A stretch of DNA of 48,074 nt from Pseudomonadota bacterium (GTDB lineage Bacteria > Desulfobacterota > Binatia > Binatales > Binataceae): the NCBI GenBank assembly GCA_021325355.1, contig JAJPHI010000005.1:1-48074 (forward strand), given 5' to 3'. Shown here in pieces: positions 9,463 through 17,261 of this stretch. The notes beneath the pieces were generated by a model. That model was given only the letters and a program-made list of their open reading frames with translations, did not search any database and was not told the DNA's origin. Both the position numbers and the translations under genes were made by a program. Each line of letters begins with the position of its first letter. The stretch's first letter is position 1.

Positions 9463-9541
9463 ACGGCGTGAGCGGGTAGCCCATCCACCCGCTTCCTGTC
9501 ACCATTAGCCATTGCATACCGCCGCGGGAGGAATGCTCCGG

Positions 9542-10315
9542 ATGGGAATCGCTGACGGCAAACGCGCCCTGATTGCAGGCGTCGCCAACGACAAAAGCCT
9601 GGCCTGGGCGATAGCCCAGGAACTGCACGCGCAGGGTGCCGAGATCGCGCTGACCTACCAGGGTGAGATACTCGAGAAGCGCGTGCGTCCGCTCGCCGAA
9701 CAGATCGGCGCCGAGGTCGTCGGCGAGCTCGACGTCGGCAACGACGCCCATATCGACGCGGTCTTCGCCAGGCTCAAGGAGAAGTGGGGCGGACTCGACC
9801 TGATGGTCCACGCGATCGCCTTCGCTGAACGCGAGGACCTCCGCGATCGTTTCTTGCGCGTGAGCCGCGCCAACTTTGCCAAAGCGCTCGATATCAGCGC
9901 CTACTCGCTGGTCGCGATGGCGCGGGCGGCGGAACCGCTGATGGAAGCGCGCGGCGGCGGCGCCATCGTCACCCTGAGCTACCTCGGATCCGTCCGCGCC
10001 ATCCCCAATTACAATGTAATGGGCGTCGCCAAGGCGGCGCTCGAAGCCTGCGTCCGCTACCTCGCGCTGGACCTCGGCCCAAAGAACATTCGCGTCAATG
10101 CGCTGAGCGCGGCGCCGGCACGGACCCTCGCCTCGTCCGCCATCGCCGGCTATCACTCGATGGCCCATTTGGTGGACGAACATGCGCCGCTCAAGCGCGC
10201 GATGCGCCCGGACGAAGTTGGCAAGATGGCGGCGGCGCTGCTGAGCGATCTCTCGTCCGGCGTAACGGGTCAGACGGTCTATGTGGATATGGGCTACAAT
10301 ATCGTCGGTTTGTGA
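9542..10315 (+). CDS. fabI: Enoyl-[acyl-carrier-protein] reductase, FabI type
   Basis: Catalyses the NADH-dependent last step of each fatty-acid elongation cycle. The 257-residue protein has the FabI-type nucleotide loop IAGVANDKSLAWAIAQ (residues 11-26) and the signature SYLGSVRAIPNYNVMGVAK with Tyr147, Tyr157 and Lys164, matching E. coli Tyr146, Tyr156 and Lys163. A Shine-Dalgarno GGGAGGA at 9526-9532 favours ATG 9542 over upstream starts. Odd point: the usual AGPIRTLA segment after the active site reads AAPARTLASS here, in the substrate-binding flap that also contacts triclosan-class ligands. It may therefore be a paralogue with changed substrate range; the gene stands alone, without other fab genes. 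Confidence 0.9.
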   Translation: MGIADGKRALIAGVANDKSLAWAIAQELHAQGAEIALTYQGEILEKRVRPLAEQIGAEVVGELDVGNDAHIDAVFARLKEKWGGLDLMVHAIAFAEREDLRDRFLRVSRANFAKALDISAYSLVAMARAAEPLMEARGGGAIVTLSYLGSVRAIPNYNVMGVAKAALEACVRYLALDLGPKNIRVNALSAAPARTLASSAIAGYHSMAHLVDEHAPLKRAMRPDEVGKMAAALLSDLSSGVTGQTVYVDMGYNIVGL

Positions 10316-10465
10316 GCAGATCCGGTCAGTTCGCGATGCGCCTTCAGCAACTGTAAATCGCCGCATCCGGGGCTGTCGTGACGGCTCGGGCGAGGGCGTG
10401 GTCCGCGGCCACTGATTTGACACTGCCGCCGTCAAGTGGTTGAAGCGAATCAAGGAGAGAACGCG

Positions 10466-11242
10466 ATGGCTATCATTCCGGTTCCCCAGCTATCCGATAA
10501 TTACGCCTATCTGGTGGTTGACGACGCGACCCGGGAATGCGGTGTCGTCGATTGCGCCGAAGCCGATAAGGTGCTGGCGGCCGTCCGTCAGCATGGTCTG
10601 AAACTCACGACGGTGCTGCCGACCCATTATCACTTCGATCATGTCGGCGGGAACGAAGATCTCGTGAAAGCGATCCCCGGCCTGCGGGTTTACGGCGCAC
10701 GCGGCGAGCATGGGCGCATTCCCGCACAGACCGATGAGGTTGATGACGGCGATACGGTCGCGGTCGGCACTTTGCGCGGACGGGTGATCGGTATCCCCGC
10801 GCATACCAACGGCCATATCGCCTATTACTTCCCGCAGCTCGAGGCCGTTTTCACCGGCGACACCCTGTTCATCGCGGGATGCGGCCGCGTGTTCGAGGGC
10901 AAGGCGCAGACGATGGTCGAATCGCTCGCCAAGCTGGCCGCTCTTCCGGATACGACGCAGGTGTATTGCGGCCACGAGTACACCGAGAAAAATCTACGTT
11001 TCGCGTTGACGCTCGAACCCTCAAACCAGGCCTTGAAGGATAAGTACGAATGGACGCGGCAGATTCGCGCCGAGGGTAAATACTCGATCCCTTCCACCAT
11101 CGGTCAGGAAAAGCAGTTCAACCCCTTCCTCCGCACCGATAGTCCCGAGCTTCGCGCGAGCCTTAAGAAACTTGATCCCGCGCTTGGCGACGACCGTGTC
11201 GCGATCTTCGCCAAGGCGCGCGAACTCAAGGATCGTTTCTGA
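10466..11242 (+). CDS. gloB: Hydroxyacylglutathione hydrolase (glyoxalase II)
   Basis: Hydrolyses S-lactoylglutathione to lactate and glutathione in methylglyoxal detoxification. The 258-residue protein carries the binuclear metal motif THYHFDHVGG (His54, His56, Asp58, His59), then the ligands in IPAHTNGHIAYY, FTGDTLFIAGCGRVFEG and YCGHEYTEKNLRFA, the last two being specific for glyoxalase II. The C-terminal helical domain with KQFNPFLRT is complete. ATG 10466 has a strong Shine-Dalgarno AAGGAGAG at 10452-10459. Presence of glutathione-type genes here and at 15155 and 18180 suggests the organism uses glutathione or a related thiol. Confidence 0.94.
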   Translation: MAIIPVPQLSDNYAYLVVDDATRECGVVDCAEADKVLAAVRQHGLKLTTVLPTHYHFDHVGGNEDLVKAIPGLRVYGARGEHGRIPAQTDEVDDGDTVAVGTLRGRVIGIPAHTNGHIAYYFPQLEAVFTGDTLFIAGCGRVFEGKAQTMVESLAKLAALPDTTQVYCGHEYTEKNLRFALTLEPSNQALKDKYEWTRQIRAEGKYSIPSTIGQEKQFNPFLRTDSPELRASLKKLDPALGDDRVAIFAKARELKDRF

Positions 11243-11276
11243 GAGCTTAAACGCGCGCGGGAAGCCTTATGCGGCG

Positions 11277-11302
11277 GGGCTGGGCAGCTCGATGCCCGGC
11301 CC
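11277..11302 (+). terminator. Strong hairpin downstream of gloB
   Basis: GGGCTGGGCA pairs with TGCCCGGCCC (10 bp including one U-G wobble) around a 6-base loop. No U-run follows, so this is a possible terminator or RNA-stabilising stem rather than a textbook intrinsic terminator. Confidence 0.4.
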
Positions 11303-11370
11303 TGACCTGCTCCGGCGCCGGCGCTGCCGTCGCGGCATCGGCCGCTTGACGCGATGCTTACATTAAGCTC

Positions 11371-12426
11371 ATGAAATCCCGACTGCGCTTGGTCAGCAAC
11401 TCCGTTGGCGCTTCGCAAGGCGTCCCGCCCGAACATCCGGACGACCGCGAAGAGGAAATCTTCGACGCTTACTCCCGCGCCGTCATCCGCGCCGCCGAGA
11501 CCATCAGTCCGGCAGTCGTTTATATAGAAGTGGCGCATCGCGCGGGCGCAGGACCCGCCGCCCGCGGCGGCAGCGGATCAGGCTTTATCTTCACGCCGGA
11601 CGGCTATGTTTTAACCAACAGCCACGTGGTTCACGGCGCCATCGCGATCCATGCGACACTCAACGACGGCCGTCGGTTCCCGGCTCAGTTGATCGGTGAT
11701 GATCCGGCGACGGATATCGCCGTGGTGCGGCTTACCGCCAATGGCCTTCCCGCGGCGCCACTTGGCGACTCGCAGAAGATTCGCGTTGGACAACTGGTCG
11801 TGGCGATTGGGAATCCTTACGGGTTCCAGTGCACGGTCACCGCCGGCGTGGTCAGTGCCCTTGGGCGCACGTTGCGCTCGGCTTCGGGCCGCCTTATCGA
11901 CAACGTGGTACAGACCGACGCATCGCTTAATCCCGGCAACTCCGGCGGGCCGCTGGTGGATTCTCGCGGACGCGTAATCGGCGTCAACACGGCAACGATC
12001 ATCCCGGCTCAGGGGCTCTGTTTCGCGATCGCGATCAACACAGCGAAACTGGTGGCCGCGCAATTGATGCGTGGCGGCCGCGTCGTCCGCGCCTATATCG
12101 GTATTGCGGGACAGAATACTCAACTGCCGCGCCGCGTGGCGCGTTTCCATGGACTGGCCACCGCCGCAGGCGTGATCGCCGTGAGCATCGAGCCGCATAG
12201 CCCTGCCGCTCGATGCGGTTTGCAGCCGGGCGACACGATCGTCGCGCTCGGTGCCACACCCATCACCGGCATCGATGATCTCCAGCGCATCCTGACCGGC
12301 GACTGCATCGGCACGACGGTCCCGATGACGGTCCTGCGCGGCGTCGAGAAATTGACGCTTTCAATCGTTCCCGCAGACTCGTCGCGCCAGGATGCGAACG
12401 AGACCGTGGAATCGTCGTACCGCTGA
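11371..12426 (+). CDS. HtrA/DegP-like trypsin-fold serine protease with one PDZ domain
   Basis: A 351-residue S1C serine protease. The catalytic triad is His85 in TNSHVV, Asp115 in ATDIAVVR and Ser191 in NPGNSGGPL. A single PDZ domain covers about 250-340, with the carboxylate-binding region near YIGIAGQ and GLQPGDTIVALG. Typical HtrA proteins are exported or anchored by an N-terminal helix, but here the first 45 residues are charged (for example HPDDREEEIFDAYSRA) and contain no signal peptide or membrane segment. It may act in the cytoplasm, or the true export signal may be missing. ATG 11371 directly follows TTAAGCTC, without a Shine-Dalgarno. Confidence 0.9.
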   Translation: MKSRLRLVSNSVGASQGVPPEHPDDREEEIFDAYSRAVIRAAETISPAVVYIEVAHRAGAGPAARGGSGSGFIFTPDGYVLTNSHVVHGAIAIHATLNDGRRFPAQLIGDDPATDIAVVRLTANGLPAAPLGDSQKIRVGQLVVAIGNPYGFQCTVTAGVVSALGRTLRSASGRLIDNVVQTDASLNPGNSGGPLVDSRGRVIGVNTATIIPAQGLCFAIAINTAKLVAAQLMRGGRVVRAYIGIAGQNTQLPRRVARFHGLATAAGVIAVSIEPHSPAARCGLQPGDTIVALGATPITGIDDLQRILTGDCIGTTVPMTVLRGVEKLTLSIVPADSSRQDANETVESSYR

Positions 12427-12499
12427 GAAGCTGATCGGCCGGCTCGGCGCGGCGTTCAGGGCAAAGGTTCGACCACGGCTGGCAATTCAATTGCCTTGG

Positions 12500-12528
12500 T
12501 TAAGTATTATGGAGAAGCGTGCTATAGT
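12500..12528 (+). promoter_or_regulatory. Candidate promoter of the NTF2-like gene
   Basis: TATAGT at 12523-12528 is a good -10 box in a high-GC context, with a poor -35 (TTAAGT, 12500-12505) at 17-bp spacing. The gene start follows 57 bp later. Confidence 0.35.
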
Positions 12529-12585
12529 CCGCTCGCCGTTACCGTCTGGCCGGCTTCGGCGAGATCACGACTGCAGGAGGACAAC

Positions 12586-13110
12586 ATGCGCAACATCTCG
12601 AACCGCTCACTTATCATCGGCATCGCGTTGAGTATCGCGCTGATAGCCTTTACTCAGGGACCTCGCGCTTACGCCGCGGCAAGCGCCAAAGACCAGATAA
12701 GCGACGTCGAACATAAGCTTATCGCCGCGACCAGCGCCGACGAAGCGATCAAATATTACGACGCGACCGACGCCGATGTGTTTGATTTTTCCGGCCCTCC
12801 GCTCGAGTACCAGGGCACCGACGCGGTCCATACCGACTTCAACAATTTCTTCAGCAACGCCAAGGACGTCAAAGGCGAGTTCAAGGAGTTGGTGATCGTT
12901 ACCGACGGTCGGATGGGCATGGCGCGCAGCCTGCAGCACTTCACCTGGACCGGCAAGGACGGCAAACCGGCTGAAGCCCTCATTCGCGTCACCGACGTGC
13001 TGAAGAAGGAACCGACCGGATGGAAGATCATTCACTCCCATATCTCGGTTCCGGTCGATCCCAAGACCGGTCAGGGCCTGCTGAACCTCAAGCCTGGACA
13101 GGGCGCTTAG
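12586..13110 (+). CDS. Exported NTF2-like (SnoaL-type) fold protein
   Basis: A 174-residue protein with a clear signal peptide: MRNISNRS, a hydrophobic core SLIIGIALSIALIAF and a likely cleavage site after AYA at about residue 27. The mature part follows the alpha+beta cone pattern of NTF2-like/SnoaL proteins: DAIKYYDA-like helices, a central DVFDFSGPPLEYQGTDAVHTDF, and final strands ALIRVTDVLKKEPTGWKIIHSHIS, the common ending of ketosteroid isomerase-like stress proteins. ATG 12586 has a perfect AGGAGG at 12575-12580. Enzymatic activity cannot be told. A strong hairpin follows the stop codon. Confidence 0.85.
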   Translation: MRNISNRSLIIGIALSIALIAFTQGPRAYAAASAKDQISDVEHKLIAATSADEAIKYYDATDADVFDFSGPPLEYQGTDAVHTDFNNFFSNAKDVKGEFKELVIVTDGRMGMARSLQHFTWTGKDGKPAEALIRVTDVLKKEPTGWKIIHSHISVPVDPKTGQGLLNLKPGQGA

Positions 13111-13123
13111 GGTAGATTCATAG

Positions 13124-13151
13124 CGCGCCCCTTCCGGCTGGAAGGGGCGCG
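13124..13151. terminator. Bidirectional hairpin terminator between convergent genes
   Basis: CGCGCCCCTTCC and GGAAGGGGCGCG form a perfect 12-bp stem with a 4-base loop GGCT, placed between the stops of the plus-strand NTF2-like gene and the minus-strand flavoenzyme. There is no T-run on either side, so its terminator role rests on position and stability. Confidence 0.65.
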
Positions 13152-13167
13152 ACCGCCGCTGTTCGCT

Positions 13168-14052
13168 TTACAGCGCAATCTTGCCGAGCCGCTCGAGCTT
13201 CGCGCGCCAGTCGCCGACGCCAAACAGCGGCTCGATCGCGCTTACCTCAACGATCCGTCCAACACCGAGTTCGTCCATCTGCCCGATCAGTTCCTGGACG
13301 CGCGCGCGGTCGTCCGGCAGCGAGACCATCGCCGTGACGTCGAGCTTGCTGAAATTGCGCCCGACCTTGTCGCATTCCTCCCGGAGTTCGGCCAGCTTGC
13401 GGCGCAGGTAATCAACGGCCTTGTCGGTTTCGAAGCAGACCGGATTGTAGCCGTCGCCCCATCGCGCGACCCAGCGGAGCGCGCGTTTGTCGGTGCTGCC
13501 GATAAGGATCGGCGGACCGGGTTGCTGCACCGGCTTCGGATTCACCACGATATCGTCGAAGTTGACCCACCTGCCGTGGAAGGAAGCGGCGGGCTTGCTC
13601 CACAGCTCGCGCATCGCCTGAACATGTTCCTCGGCCTGGCTCCAGCGATGGTCGAAATCTGACCCGAGGGGAATTGCCGCCTCGCGCAGCCATCCGGCAC
13701 CGACGCCCAGAATCACTCGACCGTTGGTCAGTCTATCGAGCGTCGCGACTCTTTTCGCCGTCGGCAGCGGCGGATGCTCGGGAGCGAGCAGCACCGACGT
13801 GCCGATCCGGAGTCGCTGCGTGGTGGCCGCAGCCATCGCGAGCACGATAAACGGCTCAGGAAAATGTGCGTAATGGTCCGGGATACGCCCGCTGCCGATG
13901 GGGAATTTGGTGGTCGGATGTCCATGAAACAGCATGTGATCGCCGACCCATACCGACTCGAGTCCCATCTGCTCGCATTCACGCGCGAAATCGCCGGGAT
14001 TCGGGGCGCTGTCATCGACACGTTTGTAGATCATCGAAATGCCGATTTTCAT
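13168..14052 (-). CDS. LLM-class F420-dependent-type oxidoreductase
   Basis: Third luciferase-like enzyme of the window, 294 residues. It opens with MKIGISMIYKRVDD, has LESVWVGDHMLFHG near residues 31-44, RLRIGTSVLLAPEHPPL near 80-96, GRVILGVGAGWLREA near 110-124 and PPILIGSTDKRALRW near 180. This layout fits the F420-dependent branch that includes many actinobacterial and uncultured-bacterial paralogues. ATG 14052 has a strong Shine-Dalgarno GGGAGGT. A plus-strand SDR diverges 133 bp upstream, so the pair may share regulation. The substrate is not evident; terpenes, hydrocarbons or xenobiotics are common for the family. Confidence 0.9.
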   Translation of the reverse strand: MKIGISMIYKRVDDSAPNPGDFARECEQMGLESVWVGDHMLFHGHPTTKFPIGSGRIPDHYAHFPEPFIVLAMAAATTQRLRIGTSVLLAPEHPPLPTAKRVATLDRLTNGRVILGVGAGWLREAAIPLGSDFDHRWSQAEEHVQAMRELWSKPAASFHGRWVNFDDIVVNPKPVQQPGPPILIGSTDKRALRWVARWGDGYNPVCFETDKAVDYLRRKLAELREECDKVGRNFSKLDVTAMVSLPDDRARVQELIGQMDELGVGRIVEVSAIEPLFGVGDWRAKLERLGKIAL

Positions 14053-14156
14053 GGTGAGACCTCCCGTGACCAGTCGCCGCCGATTCTGGCACGTCTCTCA
14101 AGAATCCGGCAAAGGAACGCGTTTTCGTGCAGTTTCCGTCGACTTGCGATATCTGT

Positions 14157-14168
14157 GGTGACATCACC
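14157..14168. promoter_or_regulatory. Short inverted repeat upstream of an SDR gene
   Basis: GGTGA-CA-TCACC is a perfect 5+5 inverted repeat between the divergent flavoenzyme and SDR genes, 17 bp before the SDR start and just ahead of its Shine-Dalgarno. It could be an operator half-site pair; no regulator gene is adjacent. Confidence 0.3.
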
Positions 14169-14185
14169 TGACGGAGGCAATCGCG

Positions 14186-14998
14186 ATGGGACGGCTCGAC
14201 GGCAAGATTGCTTTAATCATGGGCGGCGGTGCCAACGGTCCGCCCAATCACGGCGAAGAGCTTTCAATCGGCAACGGTCGCGCAACCGCCATCGTCTGCG
14301 CGCGTGAAGGCGCGACCGTGATGGTCGCTGATCTGAATCCGGTCCTGGCCCATGAAACCGCCGCGGCGATTCGTGCCGAGGAGGGCCGCGCGGATTCCAC
14401 GCACGCCGATGTCGCCAAAGAGGAGGATTGCCGGCGCGCCGTCGAGGAAACCGTGCGCCGTTTCGGCGCGATCCATCTGCTGGTCAACAATGTTGGTATC
14501 GCCATCGGCCGGTCGCTGTTGAACACCACGACCGACGAATTCAATACGATGTACGAAGTCAATCTGCGCAGCCATTTCCTGATGATGCGCCTGGCGGTGC
14601 CGGAGATGATCAAGTCCGGCGGCGGCGCGATCGTCAACATCTCTTCGGTCGCCGCCCTGCTTTCCGGCGGCGGGATTGCGTACGAGGCCACCAAGGCCGC
14701 GCTGCTCGGCCTGTCGCGATCGGTCGCGGTGCGCTACGCCCGCGACGGTATCCGCTGCAATACAGTGCTGCCCGGACTTATCAACTCCTCGATGGTGCGG
14801 CGCGAGATCGGCGATCGTGAAGCGCGTGTCGCCCCGCGGATCCCAATGGGCCGGCAGGGCACGCCCTGGGAGGTCGCCAAAGCCGTCGCCTTCCTGCTCT
14901 CCGACGACGCCTCGTACATCACCGGCACGACGCTTATCGTCGACGGCGGGTTGACCGGTGGCGAAGGTATCCGCCGCACGCGTACGCCGGCCGCGTGA
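14186..14998 (+). CDS. SDR oxidoreductase with enlarged glycine loop
   Basis: A 270-residue short-chain dehydrogenase. Catalytic residues are present: NNVG (101-104), Ser at 153-154, and YEATK with Tyr166 and Lys170; the C-terminus GTTLIVDGGLTGGEG is standard. The nucleotide-binding TGxxxGxG loop is unusual: GGGANGPPNHGEELSIGNG (residues 13-31) holds roughly ten extra residues before the final glycines and lacks the Thr. Similar GxxGN-type loops occur in one SDR branch, so this is likely a subfamily trait rather than damage. Start ATG 14186 follows GGAGG at 14173-14177. It is divergent from the flavoenzyme at 14052. Confidence 0.9.
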   Translation: MGRLDGKIALIMGGGANGPPNHGEELSIGNGRATAIVCAREGATVMVADLNPVLAHETAAAIRAEEGRADSTHADVAKEEDCRRAVEETVRRFGAIHLLVNNVGIAIGRSLLNTTTDEFNTMYEVNLRSHFLMMRLAVPEMIKSGGGAIVNISSVAALLSGGGIAYEATKAALLGLSRSVAVRYARDGIRCNTVLPGLINSSMVRREIGDREARVAPRIPMGRQGTPWEVAKAVAFLLSDDASYITGTTLIVDGGLTGGEGIRRTRTPAA

Positions 14999-15154
14999 CG
15001 CGACGCTGCGGTATCATCAAGTCCCAGGAGCGGCGACACCAACTTCTTTAATCCAGCGGGGCTGGAGTCGCGGCCGTCCGCCGCTTTCGCCCTCGACGCG
15101 CAAACCCGTTACTATCAGTCGCGTGTGGCAGCCGGTCCAAGGGGATCTCAAACC

Positions 15155-15931
15155 ATGATGCAACTGTTCAGCTTCGCGACCAGCCCTTATGCCCGCAAAG
15201 TGCGGATCGTCCTTGACTACAAAGGCGTGCCGTACGAGTCGTGCGAGCGATGCTACTCGCTCGACCGCAAACCGGATCTCAAGGACGCCAGCCGCCGCGC
15301 CGAAGTGCCGGTGCTCGTGCTCCCGGACCATCGCGTGATTTACGATTCCACCATCATCTGCGAATTCCTCGAACAGGTGTATCCGGATCCACCGGTGTTT
15401 CCCAAAGACGCGTTCGAGCGCGCCCGGACGCGCATGATCGAAGACCTCTGCGACCGCACCTTTGATGCGATCGGCTTCGGCTACTACTTCGCCATCCTGC
15501 GCAAGGACGCGCCCGAATCGAGCGCGATGCAGGAAGCGGCGAAGACCGAGTGCCGCGCCTTGGTCGAACGCCTCGAAGGCGAACTTGGTGAACGCGCGTT
15601 CTTTGGTGGTGACGCGCCCACGCTCGCGGACTTCGCAGCGATCACCCACGCCCCACTGGTGCGCGCGATGCGCCTCGACACCGCTAATCTGCCGGGTTTT
15701 AACGGTTGGCTCGATCGCATGCGCAAAATTCCGGCGGTGGCGGCGGACCACGATCGCGCGGCCAAAGCGTGGCAGGGCAAACATAACCTTGCCGCCGAGT
15801 TCGAAGGTCCCGACGGCCGCATCCATTGGCGCGACAGCCGCCTCGAATGGCCGATCCGTCAGGGTTTTATCGACCTGATCGCGCGCGAATATCACGCCGG
15901 CAGGATGATGTTTCCGCCTCAGGCCGCCTAG
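15155..15931 (+). CDS. Glutathione S-transferase family protein with C-terminal extension
   Basis: A 258-residue soluble GST. The thioredoxin-like N-domain starts QLFSFATSPYARKVRIVLDY (the S-P-x-A-R-K-V motif of theta/zeta/omega-like GSTs), with the glutathione-binding VPVLVLPDH and DSTIICEFLE near residues 50-75. The all-helical domain follows, with GGDAPTLADFAAI near 160. About 50 residues at the C-terminus (KAWQGKHNLAAEF to MFPPQAA) go beyond a normal GST; I do not recognise them. ATG 15155 follows a modest AAGGGG. The ArsB-type permease starts 10 bp after the stop, so the two are very likely one transcript. Confidence 0.88.
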   Translation: MMQLFSFATSPYARKVRIVLDYKGVPYESCERCYSLDRKPDLKDASRRAEVPVLVLPDHRVIYDSTIICEFLEQVYPDPPVFPKDAFERARTRMIEDLCDRTFDAIGFGYYFAILRKDAPESSAMQEAAKTECRALVERLEGELGERAFFGGDAPTLADFAAITHAPLVRAMRLDTANLPGFNGWLDRMRKIPAVAADHDRAAKAWQGKHNLAAEFEGPDGRIHWRDSRLEWPIRQGFIDLIAREYHAGRMMFPPQAA

Positions 15932-15940
15932 ATCCCCACG

Positions 15941-17197
15941 GTGATCGAGCCCACCGCGGGCATCTGGGCGCTAAGCGCGGCGGCCACCGCAGGAATCATC
16001 GTCCGTCCGTTCGCCTGGCCGGAGTGTATCTGGCCGCTGATCGCCGCCGTGGTGCTGGTGACGGGCGGCCTGCTCCCGCCGCACGCGGCCCTGCGCGGAA
16101 TCGCCAGGGGAGGCGATGTCTATGCCTTCCTGCTTGGCATGATGCTTCTTGCCGAGCTGGCGCGCGAGGAGGGCTTGTTCCACTGGCTCGCTGTGCATGC
16201 CACCAGACTGGCGAGAGGATCCCCGACACGTCTGTTTGCCTTGATTTTCGCCGTCGGCACGCTGGTCACGACCTTTCTCTCGAACGATGCGACGGCCGTG
16301 GTGCTGACGCCGGCGGTGGCGGCGGTGGTGCAGGTGGCTGAGGTGAGCCAGCCTTTGCCCTACCTCCTTATCTGTGCCTTCATCGCGAACGCCGCAAGTT
16401 TCCTCCTGCCCATCTCGAACCCCGCCAACCTGGTCATCTACGGCAGCCGCCTGCCGTCGCTGTTCGAGTGGCTGCCGCGCTACACGCTGGCGTCGGGGTT
16501 GGCGATCGCCGCAACCTATCTCGCGCTGCGCTTTACGCAAAGGAACGCGTTGCGCAACGCGGTCGCGATCGATCTCGAGCTGCCCGCGCTCCGCCCCGGC
16601 GCCGTACTGACGGCGGTCGGAATCACGGCGACGGCGGCGGTGCTGATGGTCGCCTCGGCGTATGGATCGCAACTGGGCCTGCCGACGCTTTTAGCGGGCC
16701 TCGCGACTTCTATCATGGTGCTGCCGCGTTCCGAGACAAACCTCGCCACCCTGCTGAAGGCGCTCTCGTGGAATGTCCTGCTCCTCGTGGCCGGCCTGTT
16801 CGTGATCGTCGAGGCGCTCGACCGCACCGGAATCACCGGCCATCTGGCGAGACTGCTCGGCAGTCTGGCGGCGCGTTCAGCGGCGCCAGCCGCGTGGGTT
16901 TCAGGCATAAGCCTCGCCCTGGGTTCGAACCTGGTTAACAATCTGCCAGCGGGCCTGTTCGCCGGACGCGTGGCGGCAGCCGCTCATGCTCCCGAGGTGG
17001 TTCGCTGCGCCATCCTGATTGGTGTCGATCTGGGGCCGAATCTGTCGGTCACCGGGTCGCTGGCCACGATCCTGTGGCTCGGCGCCCTGCGCCGCGACGG
17101 CTATTGCCTTGGCGCCTGGCAATTCCTGAAGCTCGGCGCAATAGTGATGCCGCCGGCTCTGTTGACGGCGCTGCTCGCCATACTGGCGATCGGGTAA
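15941..17197 (+). CDS. ArsB/NhaD-type ion-transporter permease
   Basis: A 418-residue inner-membrane permease with about 11-12 hydrophobic segments. It belongs to the ion-transporter superfamily: FLSNDATAVVLTPAV near residue 112, NAASFLLPISNPANLVIYG near 152, GSNLVNNLPAGLFAG near 325 and DLGPNLSVTGSLATILWL near 364 all match ArsB arsenite efflux pumps. No arsR, arsC or arsA is in the window, so arsenite as substrate is an inference from family similarity; Na+/H+ or dicarboxylate exchange is the alternative. The start is GTG 15941, 10 bp after the GST stop. The selenoprotein gene begins 64 bp downstream. Confidence 0.87.
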   Translation: MIEPTAGIWALSAAATAGIIVRPFAWPECIWPLIAAVVLVTGGLLPPHAALRGIARGGDVYAFLLGMMLLAELAREEGLFHWLAVHATRLARGSPTRLFALIFAVGTLVTTFLSNDATAVVLTPAVAAVVQVAEVSQPLPYLLICAFIANAASFLLPISNPANLVIYGSRLPSLFEWLPRYTLASGLAIAATYLALRFTQRNALRNAVAIDLELPALRPGAVLTAVGITATAAVLMVASAYGSQLGLPTLLAGLATSIMVLPRSETNLATLLKALSWNVLLLVAGLFVIVEALDRTGITGHLARLLGSLAARSAAPAAWVSGISLALGSNLVNNLPAGLFAGRVAAAAHAPEVVRCAILIGVDLGPNLSVTGSLATILWLGALRRDGYCLGAWQFLKLGAIVMPPALLTALLAILAIG

Positions 17198-17261
17198 GCA
17201 ATTCCCGAACTGCCGTCTGATAAGCTAGATTAGCGGTAACCTTCTTGGCGAGCTGCAAAAC

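Noticed and set aside
12496-12528. TTGGTT/TATAGT promoter pair
   Set aside because: The spacing is 21 bp, too long; only the -10 part with a weaker 17-bp-spaced -35 is kept as a low-confidence promoter.
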